Below the pieces are notes generated by a model, which made no database searches, was not told the DNA's origin, and worked only from the letters and a program-made list of their open reading frames with translations. DNA of 64,000 bases from Bacteroidales bacterium 6E. Its GTDB lineage: Bacteria; Bacteroidota; Bacteroidia; Bacteroidales; Prolixibacteraceae. The stretch is from NCBI GenBank assembly GCA_001270045.2, contig DF970686.1, positions 565,048 through 629,047 on the forward strand, in the 5' to 3' direction. Made by a program: the position numbers and the translations under genes. Within the stretch, counting starts at the first letter, position 1, and every line of letters begins with the position of its first letter. This document shows, piece after piece, positions 7,733-15,404 of this stretch.

Positions 7733-9439
7733 ATGACTGACACTACAGCGAACAACAAGGAAATTACCCCCAAGGCAAATTTCATTCACCAATTGGTCGA
7801 GAAAGATCTTGCCGAAGGAAAAAATAATGGACGGGTGCTTACGCGTTTCCCTCCTGAGCCCAACGGCTATCTTCACATCGGGCATGCTAAATCAATATGT
7901 CTCAATTTTGGAATTGCCCAGAAGTTTGGAGGGCTTACCAACTTGCGTTTTGATGATACCAATCCTGAAAAGGAAGAGGATGAATACGTAAAATCAATCA
8001 TGGAAGATGTCAGATGGCTGGGATTCGACTGGGGTGACCGTCTATATTATGCCTCTGATTTCTTTCAGAATTTGTATGATTTTGCCGTTCAACTGATCAG
8101 GGAAGGCAAGGCTTATGTCGATGACCAGGATGCGGAAACCATCAGCGAACAAAAAGGATCACCTACCCGGCCGGGAGTTGAAAGTCCATTCCGGAGTCGT
8201 TCGATCGAGGAAAACCTCCTCCTTTTTGAAGGCATGAAGAATGGTGATTTTGATGAAGGCTCAAAAGTTCTCCGTGCCAAAATTGATATGGCTTCGCCCA
8301 ACATGCACATGAGAGACCCTATTCTTTATCGGATCATGAAAACGCCTCATCACCGAACAGGAGACAAATGGGTTATTTATCCGCTATATGATTTTGCCCA
8401 CGGACAATGCGATTATTGGGAAGGAATCACGCATTCGGTTTGCACGCTTGAATTTGAGGTCCACCGTCCACTGTACGACTGGTTTATCGATCAGCTCAAG
8501 GATTCGGATTACCGGCCCAGACAAATTGAGTTTGCCCGGCTCAACCTGACCTATACCGTGATGAGCAAAAGGAAATTGCTCGAACTGGTCAGGGATAAGT
8601 ATGTCAGTGGTTGGGATGATCCTCGTATGCCCACCATTTCCGGCCTGAGGAGAAGGGGCTACACACCTGCCTCCATCCGGAATTTTGCCGACAGGGTAGG
8701 GGTTACCAAGGTCGAAGGAACCAGTGATGTAACCCTACTTGAACATAGTGTCAGGGAAGATCTCAATAAAACCGCCCTGCGTGTCATGGGTGTCATTAAT
8801 CCCTTGAAGGTGGTGATTACCAATTATCCGGAAGGTCAAACCGAGGAAATGGATGCCATCAATAATCCTGAAGATCCTGAAGCTGGTATCAGAACGGTCC
8901 CTTTTACACGCGAGATATATATTGAGCAGGATGATTTCATGGAGAATCCCCCCAACAAATTCTTCAGGCTTTCTCCCGGAAGGGAAGTCCGGCTTCGTTA
9001 TGCGTACTTTGTTACCTGCACAGATGTCGTAAAAGATGACCAGGGAAATATCGTTGAGGTACACTGCACTTATGATCCGGCATCCAGGGGCGGTAACTCC
9101 CCTGATGGCCGAAAAGTGAAATCCACCATCCACTGGGTGTCGGTTCCACATGCTATTGAAGCTGAAGTCAGATTGTACGACCGTCTCTTTACCGTGGAGG
9201 ATCCTGCTGGCGACAAGGAAAGGGATTTCAAGGAGTATTTGAATCCTGATTCTCTTGTGGTCATGCCTCGCTGTTTTGTGGAGCCTTCAGTTAAGGATGC
9301 CTCTCCGCTTTCTCATTATCAGTTTGAGCGGCTTGGTTATTTTAATGTAGATCCCGACAGTAATCCTGAAAAAATGGTTTTTAACCGGACCGTTCTTTTA
9401 AAGGATGCCTGGTCGAAGGAGAAATCAAAAGGTGCATAA
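7733..9439 (+). CDS. glnS: Glutaminyl-tRNA synthetase
   Basis: Class I synthetase that charges tRNA-Gln. The chosen start gives 568 residues, close to the enterobacterial enzyme. The frame opens 34 codons earlier, but that part overlaps a promoter element and has no family similarity. The HIGH signature is seen as [11 protein letters not shown] near residue 40, and the KMSKS equivalent as VMSKRKL near 280. The acceptor-binding domain ([15 protein letters not shown]) and C-terminal beta-barrel anticodon domain follow. GlnRS implies direct charging of tRNA-Gln instead of relying only on the GatCAB route. It stands alone, with a promoter in front and a terminator after it. Confidence 0.97.
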   Translation: MTDTTANNKEITPKANFIHQLVEKDLAEGKNNGRVLTRFPPEPNGYLHIGHAKSICLNFGIAQKFGGLTNLRFDDTNPEKEEDEYVKSIMEDVRWLGFDWGDRLYYASDFFQNLYDFAVQLIREGKAYVDDQDAETISEQKGSPTRPGVESPFRSRSIEENLLLFEGMKNGDFDEGSKVLRAKIDMASPNMHMRDPILYRIMKTPHHRTGDKWVIYPLYDFAHGQCDYWEGITHSVCTLEFEVHRPLYDWFIDQLKDSDYRPRQIEFARLNLTYTVMSKRKLLELVRDKYVSGWDDPRMPTISGLRRRGYTPASIRNFADRVGVTKVEGTSDVTLLEHSVREDLNKTALRVMGVINPLKVVITNYPEGQTEEMDAINNPEDPEAGIRTVPFTREIYIEQDDFMENPPNKFFRLSPGREVRLRYAYFVTCTDVVKDDQGNIVEVHCTYDPASRGGNSPDGRKVKSTIHWVSVPHAIEAEVRLYDRLFTVEDPAGDKERDFKEYLNPDSLVVMPRCFVEPSVKDASPLSHYQFERLGYFNVDPDSNPEKMVFNRTVLLKDAWSKEKSKGA

Positions 9440-9473
9440 CCTTTATATTGAGCAATTGACAACGTGATAATAT

Positions 9474-9497
9474 AAGGCCTGCGATATGAGCAGGCTT
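9474..9497 (+). terminator. Hairpin after glnS
   Basis: GCCTGC pairs with GCAGGC with AA/TT closing, but only a weak T tract follows. It directly precedes a stronger terminator, so the pair may act together. Confidence 0.5.
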
Positions 9498-9502
9498 GTT
9501 AT

Positions 9503-9535
9503 AAAAAGCTGTATCATTTTGGTACGGCTTTTTTT
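9503..9535 (+). terminator. Intrinsic terminator of glnS
   Basis: AAAAAGC pairs with GCTTTTT and the stem continues through six more pairs (two G-T) to a small loop. Seven T follow the stem. It separates glnS from the LytTR operon region. The interval 9536-9951 holds no gene I can support; it contains the TTTACCAT array and a -7 element listed separately. Confidence 0.85.
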
Positions 9536-9618
9536 ATGGATTGCTGTTTGCCGATGTCCCGGGAAGTTAATTATTACTCTGAATCAGGCTCCAGACCCCT
9601 TTTGGATATTGGGATTTA

Positions 9619-9695
9619 TTTACCATTCAAATACCAATGTTTTACCATATGAAAATGATAAAAATATGGTAAAAGACTGCAGAAACTATGGTAAA
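9619..9695. promoter_or_regulatory. Symmetric TTTACCAT array, possible LytTR operator
   Basis: Four copies of TTTACCAT or its complement: forward at 9619-9626 and 9641-9648, reverse at 9666-9673 and 9688-9695. Within each pair the spacing is exactly 22 bases, and the two pairs mirror each other around base 9657. LytTR regulators bind short direct repeats about two helical turns apart, and the operon downstream encodes a LytTR protein. The array lies 225-300 bases upstream of the predicted start, which is rather far. Confidence 0.55.
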
Positions 9696-9920
9696 ACCCA
9701 AACGGGATTAATGATATGTTGGATGCCGAAAGGGTACATATCAAGGATCCGCCAAATGATCATTCTAGGTTAAGGCTTGCCCAGAATTTTTGATAGCCTT
9801 ATCATTGTCAAGATCCATTACGGTTATTTATGGGGTTCATTTTTACACCTGCATATAGCTTTTACCGATGATTCCCCTAATTTGGCCGATAGGACATACC
9901 GTCAGATGTGAAAAGAATCA

Positions 9921-9928
9921 TACATTTG
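9921..9928 (+). promoter_or_regulatory. -7 element of the LiaF-like/LytTR operon
   Basis: TACATTTG fits TAnnTTTG and lies 24 bases before the ATG at 9952, giving a very short leader. A clear -33 element is not seen, which would suit an activator-dependent promoter. Confidence 0.5.
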
Positions 9929-9951
9929 GGATAGTTAATTACATTATTCCT

Positions 9952-10314
9952 ATGGCAACAGAAAAGAAAAATGATGGATCAACCCTGTTTTTTGCAATTG
10001 TCATGATTGTACTAGGTTCGATCTGGGCATTGAATGAATTGGGTTTTCACCTGCAACTGGAGCAACTTTTTGCCCCCTTTAAATGGGTATACAGTAAAGT
10101 TGGCCGTATAATATTCTCATGGCCTATGCTCATGATGGTTGCCGGTCTGATCCTTGTTTCCGGCAAGCGTTCCGGTGGCTGGGTATTGGTCGCGTTGGGA
10201 GTCGTGTTCCTTATCCCAAAGGTCTTTGTCATCCCGGGATTCCCAGCCTCCCTGTTTTTTCCCATGGCGTTGTTGTTTACAGGAGTATATCTGATCATCA
10301 GGCGGGTTGCCTGA
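9952..10314 (+). CDS. DUF5668 (LiaI/LiaF-type) membrane protein
   Basis: 120 residues with four hydrophobic segments (about 12-30, 48-66, 72-90 and 95-116) arranged as two hairpins, including the paired Gly-rich helices (GSIWALNELG; SGKRSGGWVLVALGVVFLIPK) typical of the DUF5668/LiaI-LiaF-TM family. A frame open to 9868 would start before the predicted promoter, so I use the ATG at 9952. It is the first gene of an operon with a LiaF-like protein, a sensor kinase and a LytTR regulator. Family knowledge suggests a role in sensing envelope stress; this is inference. Confidence 0.8.
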   Translation: MATEKKNDGSTLFFAIVMIVLGSIWALNELGFHLQLEQLFAPFKWVYSKVGRIIFSWPMLMMVAGLILVSGKRSGGWVLVALGVVFLIPKVFVIPGFPASLFFPMALLFTGVYLIIRRVA

Positions 10315-10367
10315 CGATTAAAAATATGTGAATCGTTCTGAAATAATTATTAAGAAAATTAAATATC

Positions 10368-11069
10368 ATGGAATCTAATATTCAGACTAACAGGAGATTA
10401 TTGTTTGGCGTCATACTGATTGCCATTGGAGGCGTTTGGATTCTTCAACAGATGGGGATTATTCCTCCTGTACTCCGGGAAATCCTGATTTCATGGCAGA
10501 TGCTATTGGTGATCATTGGAATATTTTCTTTGATCAACGGGAATGAGGTTGCCGGATGGGTTCTGATTTTGATTGGTGGCGTTTTTATTGTGCCAGAGTT
10601 AATTGATGTTCCATGGAAATTGAAGCGGCTTGCCTGGCCGGTTTTGTTGATAACCTTAGGTGTGATCTTAATCATGCGACATAAGAAAAGACCCGAAATC
10701 ATTCCTGCTACCGCCGATTTGCAATTGGATTATTTTGATGACTTTGTCATTTTCGGAGGCAGGGAAATCGTGATAAATTCCCAGAACCTGATTGGAGGCA
10801 AAAGTACAGCCATTTTTGGGGGATCGGAGTATGACATGAGAGTGGCCAAACTGTCTCCCGATGGTGCCGTGGTCGATTGTGTCAGCGTTTTTGGCGGCAG
10901 TACTTTCAAAATTCCACCGGATTGGGCCGTTAAAAATGAAGTTTCCACCATTTTTGGTGCTTTTACCGATAAGAGGGGCAATGTGGTGCCTGATCACCGT
11001 GAACTCTCCAAAACCATTGTATTCAGGGGATTTACCGCTTTTGGGGGGATTGAGATCAAAAATTACTGA
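10368..11069 (+). CDS. LiaF-like membrane protein
   Basis: 233 residues. Residues 1-104 repeat the DUF5668 four-helix pattern seen in the preceding gene. Residues 115-233 form a soluble Gly- and Phe-rich part with repeated IFGG/VFGG/AFGG motifs (VIFGGREI, AIFGGSEY, SVFGGSTF, TAFGGIEI), the beta-helix-like LiaF C-terminal domain. In Firmicutes LiaF restrains the LiaS kinase. Here the adjoining kinase is LytS-type instead, so I infer an analogous inhibitor or sensor partner. It lies 53 bases after the first gene and 41 before the kinase, consistent with one transcript. Confidence 0.85.
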   Translation: MESNIQTNRRLLFGVILIAIGGVWILQQMGIIPPVLREILISWQMLLVIIGIFSLINGNEVAGWVLILIGGVFIVPELIDVPWKLKRLAWPVLLITLGVILIMRHKKRPEIIPATADLQLDYFDDFVIFGGREIVINSQNLIGGKSTAIFGGSEYDMRVAKLSPDGAVVDCVSVFGGSTFKIPPDWAVKNEVSTIFGAFTDKRGNVVPDHRELSKTIVFRGFTAFGGIEIKNY

Positions 11070-11110
11070 GGCATCAGCGGAATTTGTAAACCTGATAATA
11101 ACCTACCTGC

Positions 11111-12151
11111 ATGAAACATCCGTTGCTAACTCAGATCCGTCTTCTGATCTTCTATTTCGCATTCTGGCTTCTGATCTCCACAACCGAGGCCTTGGTGCAG
11201 TGGAATTACTATAACATGGAAATCGAGCTGGCCTTTCTCTATACATATGTACAGTATGGGCTGTTTGCCGTGTTGGGGCTGAATATCTGGTTTGTTGTCA
11301 AGTATAATTCACCTGAAACGTATCGATGGTGGCACCTGGTTTTCTTTCACTTATTGGCCGCAACTGTATTGATCATCATTTGGTCTTACCTGACGACCGT
11401 AATCATAAACCTCTTTTCGACCGAGTTGGCCGATTATATGCGCATGTCACTTCCGGCAAGGCTTTTGAGCGGCTATCTCCTTTACGTTTTCTTTGTGTTG
11501 CTGTTCATGATGATCATCTATTACCAGAATTTCAAGGAAAAGGTAAAGCGGGAAGGCGAGCTGAAGTCATTGATAAAGGAAGCTGAACTTCATGCATTGA
11601 AATCCCAGATTAATCCACACTTCCTGTTTAACAGTCTCAACAGTATTTCATCATTGACCATTTCCGATCCGCCAAAAGCACAGGAAATGGTGATCAATCT
11701 TTCGACCCTGATGCGTTATTCACTTAGGCATGGCCAAAATGAAAAGGTTAAATTTGGTACTGAACTGGAAAACAACAAACTTTACCTGGCCATTGAAAAA
11801 GTTCGCTTTGGAAGTAAATTGCAACCGATCTTCCATGTGGATGAGAAGTGTTTTGAGGGAAACCTGCCGAACATGATTCTTCAGCCCATTTATGAGAATG
11901 CCATTAAATACGGGGTGTATGAAGCTACCGAACCTGTGGAAATCATTACAACGGCAACCTGCAATGGCAGCTTTTTGGAAGTTACTATCGAAAATAGCTA
12001 TGACCCGAATGTTGCCAGCAAAAAAGGGGAAGGTATCGGTTTGAGAAATATTCGTGAACGACTCGAAATTATTTATGGAAATCCTGGTTTATTAAGAATT
12101 ACTGACGATAAAAAAATGTTTAAGGTCACGTTGACCATTCCACAAAATTGA
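11111..12151 (+). CDS. LytS-type sensor histidine kinase
   Basis: 346 residues. Four transmembrane helices occupy about 8-140, without a periplasmic sensor domain, so the signal is probably sensed in the membrane. A short coiled linker leads to the His_kinase domain with the phosphoacceptor His170 in SQINPHFLFNSLNS. The ATPase part has the N-box QPIYENAIKYG and the G-box GEGIGLRNIRERL. This is the kinase class that pairs with LytTR regulators, encoded 12 bases downstream. The membrane-only sensor and upstream LiaF-like genes suggest the LiaF-like proteins provide or modulate the signal. Confidence 0.93.
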   Translation: MKHPLLTQIRLLIFYFAFWLLISTTEALVQWNYYNMEIELAFLYTYVQYGLFAVLGLNIWFVVKYNSPETYRWWHLVFFHLLAATVLIIIWSYLTTVIINLFSTELADYMRMSLPARLLSGYLLYVFFVLLFMMIIYYQNFKEKVKREGELKSLIKEAELHALKSQINPHFLFNSLNSISSLTISDPPKAQEMVINLSTLMRYSLRHGQNEKVKFGTELENNKLYLAIEKVRFGSKLQPIFHVDEKCFEGNLPNMILQPIYENAIKYGVYEATEPVEIITTATCNGSFLEVTIENSYDPNVASKKGEGIGLRNIRERLEIIYGNPGLLRITDDKKMFKVTLTIPQN

Positions 12152-12163
12152 ACCTTTCGCATT

Positions 12164-12910
12164 ATGGAAAAAATCAGAACTATTATTGTTGAAGATGAGG
12201 AACTTGCCAGAAGTCTTCTCCGTTCATATTTAAAGGAAAGAGAAGATATTGAAGTCCTATGTGAATGTGAGAATGGATTCGAAGGCGTAAAAGCGATCAA
12301 TGAGCTGAAACCTGACCTGGTTTTTCTCGATATCCAAATGCCTAAGATTACAGGATTCGAAATGCTCGAGTTGCTTGATCACCATCCTGAAATTATTTTC
12401 TGTACTGCCTATGACCAGTACGCACTGAAAGCATTTGAATTCAATGCCGCTGATTACCTGTTAAAACCATTTCCGAAGGACCGCCTTCTGGCTGCCGTGG
12501 AAAAAGTGAGGGAACGTTTGGATAAACAGACAGATCATGAAGATGTGGTTGAAAAGATCACGAACTTTCCCAAAGATGAATATTTAGATCGTGTTGTCGT
12601 AAAAGACCGTCATAAAATTCATATAATTCCCGTTGATCAGATCAGGTATATCGAATCACTTGACGATTATGTCCTGATATATACAAAGGATGGCAGGTAT
12701 ACCAAACAGAAAACCATGCGATTCTTTGAAGCATCGCTCAATCCTCACCATTTTGCCAGAATCCACCGGTCATACATTGTTAAGGTTGACCAGATTGAAC
12801 AATTGCAGCAATACGAGAAGGAGTCGTATGTGGTTATCCTGCACGACAAAACCAAACTTAAGGTTAGCAAAACAGGGTATAAAAATCTGAAGGAGCTTTT
12901 GAATTTCTAG
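12164..12910 (+). CDS. LytTR-family response regulator
   Basis: 248 residues. The receiver domain (1-120) has acidic residues EDEE at 10-13, phosphoacceptor Asp56 in FLDIQMP, Thr81 and Lys101. The LytTR DNA-binding domain (about 142-246) has RYIESLDDYVLIYT and FARIHRSYIV. It is the partner of the kinase immediately upstream. LytTR domains contact direct repeats with roughly 21-22-base periodicity, matching the array upstream of this operon, so autoregulation is a reasonable prediction. No terminator is obvious after the gene. The following 355 bases contain only the mdh promoter and a Crp/Fnr-type site. Confidence 0.95.
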   Translation: MEKIRTIIVEDEELARSLLRSYLKEREDIEVLCECENGFEGVKAINELKPDLVFLDIQMPKITGFEMLELLDHHPEIIFCTAYDQYALKAFEFNAADYLLKPFPKDRLLAAVEKVRERLDKQTDHEDVVEKITNFPKDEYLDRVVVKDRHKIHIIPVDQIRYIESLDDYVLIYTKDGRYTKQKTMRFFEASLNPHHFARIHRSYIVKVDQIEQLQQYEKESYVVILHDKTKLKVSKTGYKNLKELLNF

Positions 12911-13144
12911 GACCTGGTCTGGAATATTCCCATCCTATCTTCCACAGGGATGTGTGGTTTTTATCTTCAATTTGGAAAACAGGAAAGTTTTTCCACCGAT
13001 GATGTATCGGATTTTGTCCATTTAAATAAATTCATAACCTGGAGACATGGTAGTTTGCGGTGTTTAAATAATCAACACTTTTTCGTGCGAAAGGCTCTAT
13101 TTTCGAACAAATTGCTTAAATGGTTTACTAAAACGTTAATCCCG

Positions 13145-13160
13145 TGTGACCATAGTCACA
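13145..13160. promoter_or_regulatory. Crp/Fnr-type palindrome upstream of mdh
   Basis: TGTGACCATAGTCACA is a perfect inverted repeat (TGTGAC-N4-GTCACA) and fits the Crp half-site rule TGTGA-N6-TCACA exactly. Its centre lies about 48 bases upstream of the start inferred from the -7 box at 13188, an activator-compatible position. The cognate regulator is not in the window. Confidence 0.65.
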
Positions 13161-13187
13161 GTTCGGCATCTGGTCTGTAAAATCCCT

Positions 13188-13195
13188 TATCTTTG
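13188..13195 (+). promoter_or_regulatory. -7 element of mdh
   Basis: TATCTTTG matches TAnnTTTG exactly and lies 70 bases before the mdh ATG. No good -33 TTTG is seen 19-21 bases upstream, consistent with dependence on the palindrome at 13145. Confidence 0.55.
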
Positions 13196-13265
13196 TAAGC
13201 ATCAGTAAACAAACTGAAAATAAATTGGTTATATTAACAGTTTCAAACTAAAAAAAATCTTATTC

Positions 13266-14201
13266 ATGAAAGTAACAGTAGTCGGAGCCGGCAATGTGGG
13301 AGCCACCTGCGCCCAGGTAATTGCTCAGAAGAATATTGTACAGGAAGTGGTCCTTGTGGATATTAAAGAAGGCATCTCTGAAGGGAAATCACTTGATTTA
13401 TGGCAGACTGCCCCGGTCAATTATTATGATACCCGGGTGATCGGTTCAACCAACGATTACTCAAAAACTGCAGGCTCAGAAGTGGTGGTAATCACCTCCG
13501 GAGTTCCAAGAAAACCAGGAATGAGTCGTGATGACTTAATTTCAATCAACGCAGGCATTGTCAAGAGTGTTACTGAAAACATTGTTAAATACAGCCCGAA
13601 TACCATCATTGTTGTTGTGTCGAATCCTCTCGACGTGATGACATATGCTGCTTATGCCAGTGCAAAGCTACCCAAAACCAGGGTCATGGGTATGGCCGGT
13701 ATCCTGGATACCGCCCGCTATCGTGCCTTCCTTGCTGAAGCCCTGGATGTATCACCACGTGATATTCAGGCTTTGTTGATGGGCGGACACGGTGATACCA
13801 TGGTTCCTCTGCCTCGTTATACAACAGTATCAGGGATTCCGGTAACCGAACTCATCGATCAGGAACGACTGGATGCCATTGTCAAGAGGACTATCAACGG
13901 TGGGGGTGAGCTTGTGAATCTGATGGGTACATCTGCCTGGTATGCACCCGGATCTGCGGCAGCCCAGATGGTTGAAGCCATCGTTCTCGACCAGAAACGA
14001 ATTTTCCCTTGCTGTGTGAAGCTTGAAGGTGAATACGGTCTTAACGACATGTTTGTCGGTGTACCCGTTAAGCTAGGCAAAAACGGTGTTGAACAGGTGG
14101 TGGAAGTTTCCCTGAATGAATCAGAAAAGGAGCTTTTGAACAATTCTGCCAAGGCTGTCAAGAAGATCATGGAAATCCTGGATGGGATGAATATCCTGTA
14201 A
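13266..14201 (+). CDS. mdh: Malate dehydrogenase
   Basis: NAD-dependent oxidation of malate to oxaloacetate, or the reverse in fermentative reductive branches. 311 residues of the LDH-like MDH family. The dinucleotide loop is GAGNVG (7-12), with Asp32 at the end of the second strand favouring NAD. The substrate loop GVPRKPGMSRDD carries Arg82 and Arg88, with Asp148 and Arg151 in LDTARY and the catalytic His175 in GGHGDTMV. Arg82 points to malate, not lactate. It is monocistronic, bounded by the Crp/Fnr-type site and promoter in front and a strong terminator behind. Confidence 0.97.
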   Translation: MKVTVVGAGNVGATCAQVIAQKNIVQEVVLVDIKEGISEGKSLDLWQTAPVNYYDTRVIGSTNDYSKTAGSEVVVITSGVPRKPGMSRDDLISINAGIVKSVTENIVKYSPNTIIVVVSNPLDVMTYAAYASAKLPKTRVMGMAGILDTARYRAFLAEALDVSPRDIQALLMGGHGDTMVPLPRYTTVSGIPVTELIDQERLDAIVKRTINGGGELVNLMGTSAWYAPGSAAAQMVEAIVLDQKRIFPCCVKLEGEYGLNDMFVGVPVKLGKNGVEQVVEVSLNESEKELLNNSAKAVKKIMEILDGMNIL

Positions 14202-14236
14202 TTCGGCAAATAAATAATTTTGTATAACCTCATGGC

Positions 14237-14271
14237 AAGCGGATGGTCTGTATAGGACCATCCGCTTTTCT
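14237..14271 (+). terminator. Terminator of mdh
   Basis: Perfect 12-bp stem AAGCGGATGGTC with GACCATCCGCTT around a 7-base loop, followed by TT and a weak T tract. Confidence 0.88.
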
Positions 14272-14321
14272 TATTGTCTGAATGGCTCATCGAATAACTG
14301 AAAACATCAGGTTAATTCCAT

Positions 14322-14329
14322 TAGCTTTG
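14322..14329 (+). promoter_or_regulatory. -7 element of the protease gene
   Basis: TAGCTTTG matches TAnnTTTG. It overlaps the GTG at 14329 that would otherwise open the next gene, so the ATG at 14356 is the better start. Confidence 0.5.
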
Positions 14330-14355
14330 TGAACGATTTTTTGAATCTGTCATTA

Positions 14356-14835
14356 ATGAAGTATACCATACCATTGGAACTGGTCGAGCTTGAAGACCAT
14401 AACTACCACCTGACGGTTGTCAGCCAGTTTGGAGGAGGCAGGGAAGGCATGTGGATCATTGATTCCGGCGCATCCAAAACTGTATTTGATGAGTCCCTGA
14501 AGGAACTATATATTCCGGTCAGCATGGATGAATCGCTTCAGATTCAATCGGCCGGCATAGGTGAAGGCAGACTTGAAACCACCCTGGGTGAACTGCAACC
14601 ATTTTCGATAGGAGAATATGAACATCCTTCACTTCAGGTTGCATTGATTGATCTTTCCCACATCAATAAATTATATTACCACGTGACATCGAAAGAGATT
14701 TGTGGGTTGATTGGAAGCGACTTTCTGCTATCGCACCGGGCCATCATCGATTATGGCAAAATGGAATTGGTATTGTTTGGGAAGGAAATAAAATCAACCT
14801 CAGATTCCGTAACTCCTGAGAAGAGTGATATCTGA
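14356..14835 (+). CDS. Retropepsin-like aspartic protease
   Basis: 159 residues, the size of one retropepsin-like monomer. The catalytic motif is IIDSGAS with Asp36, preceded by a beta-hairpin and followed by a flap-like segment (IQSAGIGEG). The second characteristic strand is CGLIGSDFLLSHRAIIDY. There is no signal peptide, so it should act in the cytoplasm, probably as a homodimer as in other single-Asp clan AA enzymes. The substrate is unknown. A GTG 27 bases upstream overlaps the -7 element and is rejected. The C-terminal end overlaps the upstream region of the next gene, whose promoter lies just after this stop. Confidence 0.8.
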   Translation: MKYTIPLELVELEDHNYHLTVVSQFGGGREGMWIIDSGASKTVFDESLKELYIPVSMDESLQIQSAGIGEGRLETTLGELQPFSIGEYEHPSLQVALIDLSHINKLYYHVTSKEICGLIGSDFLLSHRAIIDYGKMELVLFGKEIKSTSDSVTPEKSDI

Positions 14836-14853
14836 TGTTTTTTTCAGGCTATC

Positions 14854-14884
14854 TTGTTATCTGTCATCACATTTTTTATATTTG
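14854..14884 (+). promoter_or_regulatory. Promoter of the small membrane protein gene
   Basis: TTG (14854-14856), a 20-base spacer and TATATTTG (14877-14884), a good Bacteroidota promoter. It implies a transcript start near 14890, after the GTG at 14825 that opens the reading frame. Confidence 0.65.
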
Positions 14885-14905
14885 CGTCCGCCAAAAGAAG
14901 AATAT

Positions 14906-15307
14906 TTGAAACTTGGGAAATACATATCACGCAATCTTTTGTTAAGGCTGGGAGTCTTTCTGGTACTTGTCGTGCTTGCCTGGGTGTATGATTCGGGTCA
15001 GCATGAGAATTTAAAAATACCTGTCCCGGCTGAGACTGAAGACCAGGTTCCAGGTGAACAATCCTTTATATATTACTACAATCCGGTAACGGTTCTGTCA
15101 TACAAAGTACCGGTACAAAAATATTCAATCCGAAAATTTTCGGAAGATCAAATGAATTTCAGGCTGATGTTTCATCATACCGCACTGGCATTCCATGTCC
15201 TGAAAACTGAATCTCCCTTTGATTATATTGATCTAAACATCCGAAAACATACTTCATTCCGGCACTATCATTTCACTTCATCCGACGATCAGCCTCCCCT
15301 GGGTTGA
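14906..15307 (+). CDS. Small membrane-anchored protein, unknown function
   Basis: The frame is open from a GTG at 14825, but a strong promoter at 14854-14884 puts transcription start after that codon. The first in-frame start-like codon downstream is a TTG at 14906, giving 133 residues. I use it with reservations. The product has a basic N-terminus, one hydrophobic helix (about 13-28) and a polar remainder rich in His, Tyr and Phe (HKHTSFRHYHF-like segments near the C-terminus). It matches no family I know. It lies between the aspartic protease and secDF. Confidence 0.5.
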   Translation: MKLGKYISRNLLLRLGVFLVLVVLAWVYDSGQHENLKIPVPAETEDQVPGEQSFIYYYNPVTVLSYKVPVQKYSIRKFSEDQMNFRLMFHHTALAFHVLKTESPFDYIDLNIRKHTSFRHYHFTSSDDQPPLG

Positions 15308-15404
15308 TCTTCCTCATTTTTTTGAGTCACACCGGTTAATGAGCCGGCTATCTGATTGGATATCATTTAAAGAATTAATAATTAACCATCTTAAATTTTT
15401 ATTC

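Noticed and set aside
9486-9773. 95-codon plus-strand frame after glnS
   Set aside because: It begins inside one terminator hairpin, runs through the next and then through the TTTACCAT array. No family resemblance.
12950-13180. 76-codon frame between the LytTR gene and mdh
   Set aside because: It contains the Crp/Fnr-type site and has unordered composition; it ends right before the mdh promoter.
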